Of a DNA stretch of 6,008 nt, positions 5,875-6,008 are shown in pieces. A program made the position numbers and the translations under genes. This DNA is from Legionellaceae bacterium (GTDB lineage Bacteria; Pseudomonadota; Gammaproteobacteria; Legionellales; Legionellaceae). The stretch is from positions 1 through 6,008 of the forward strand of contig CANNIJ010000086.1 of the NCBI GenBank assembly GCA_947505025.1. Direction: 5' to 3'. Position 1 is the stretch's first letter; the number at the start of each line of letters is the position of its first letter. The notes beneath the pieces were generated by a model, which did not search any database, had not been told where the DNA came from, and saw only the letters and a program-made list of their open reading frames with translations.

Positions 5875-6007
5875 TGGAGAAGATGGGGGGGTATTATCAG
5901 GCTTATCTTGATTGTTGGCTGATTTTAAAAGCTTGGTTAACGAAGCCGATACTTCGCCTTCTAAAATACACTTTCATTGCTGAATGAAGCGCAGAAGTTG
6001 AGAGGTT
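5857..6007 (-). pseudogene. Possible frameshifted 3' end of a convergent gene (partial)
   Basis: On the minus strand a 38-codon stretch at 5857-5973 reads as a plausible protein tail (LEGEVSASLTKLLKSANNQ, then a Pro/Ser/Asn-rich end finishing PSSPNPAKS and TGA). It has no ATG, GTG or TTG and is preceded by an in-frame TGA at 5974-5976. A second minus frame is open from the right edge (beginning NLSTSALHSAMKVYF) and stops at 5903-5905. A single frameshift near 5960-5975 would join the two into one continuous C-terminus. The tail resembles that of the lipase (KLIQKTADN ... SSPAK against KLLKSANN ... SSPNPAK). It may be a decayed gene, a sequencing indel or chance; the gene's identity is unknown. 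Confidence 0.3.
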
Positions 6008-6008
6008 A

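Overview
The window reads as accessory DNA from an AT-rich, host-associated gammaproteobacterium. The best guess is the Legionellales (Legionella, Coxiella, Berkiella and relatives). That placement is an inference from three neighbouring large genes with effector-like architectures: a helicase/ankyrin-repeat protein, a protein with kinase-like motifs, and a class 3 lipase-like hydrolase. No rRNA, tRNA, transposase, CRISPR array or housekeeping gene is visible to fix the taxonomy.

Layout: (1) Bases 2-2755 (+) hold the 3' part of a large gene whose reading frame is open off the left edge. It encodes the last motifs of a UvrD/Rep-type superfamily 1 helicase, then two blocks of ankyrin repeats. 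Each block is preceded by a similar helical module, so the tail looks like a duplicated [module + ankyrin block]. The second half of the gene also carries a perfect 12-bp inverted repeat holding four GATC sites, and three A-tracts of 7-8 bases. (2) Bases 2789-4006 (-) hold a 405-residue protein that converges on the first gene with a 33-bp gap. It has a glycine-loop-like start, a VAIK-like lysine and a late D...N / VDLD segment, suggesting a divergent kinase-like fold. Its C-terminus resembles a Dot/Icm-type secretion signal. (3) Bases 4007-4321 are a divergent intergenic region with a good candidate promoter for each flanking gene and dyad symmetries on or beside both. (4) Bases 4322-5854 (+) hold a class 3 lipase-like alpha/beta hydrolase (GHSLGG). 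Its start is better placed at 4322, after a strong GGGGAG ribosome binding site, than at the upstream ATG at 4277. (5) Bases 5825-6008 hold a large inverted repeat over the lipase stop codon and a probable broken or frameshifted tail of another gene on the minus strand. The predicted tail of that gene resembles the tail of the lipase.

The three main genes do not form an operon: one pair converges and one pair diverges. A shared role as secreted host-acting proteins would be the simplest reading, but it is inferred from architecture, not shown by the sequence.
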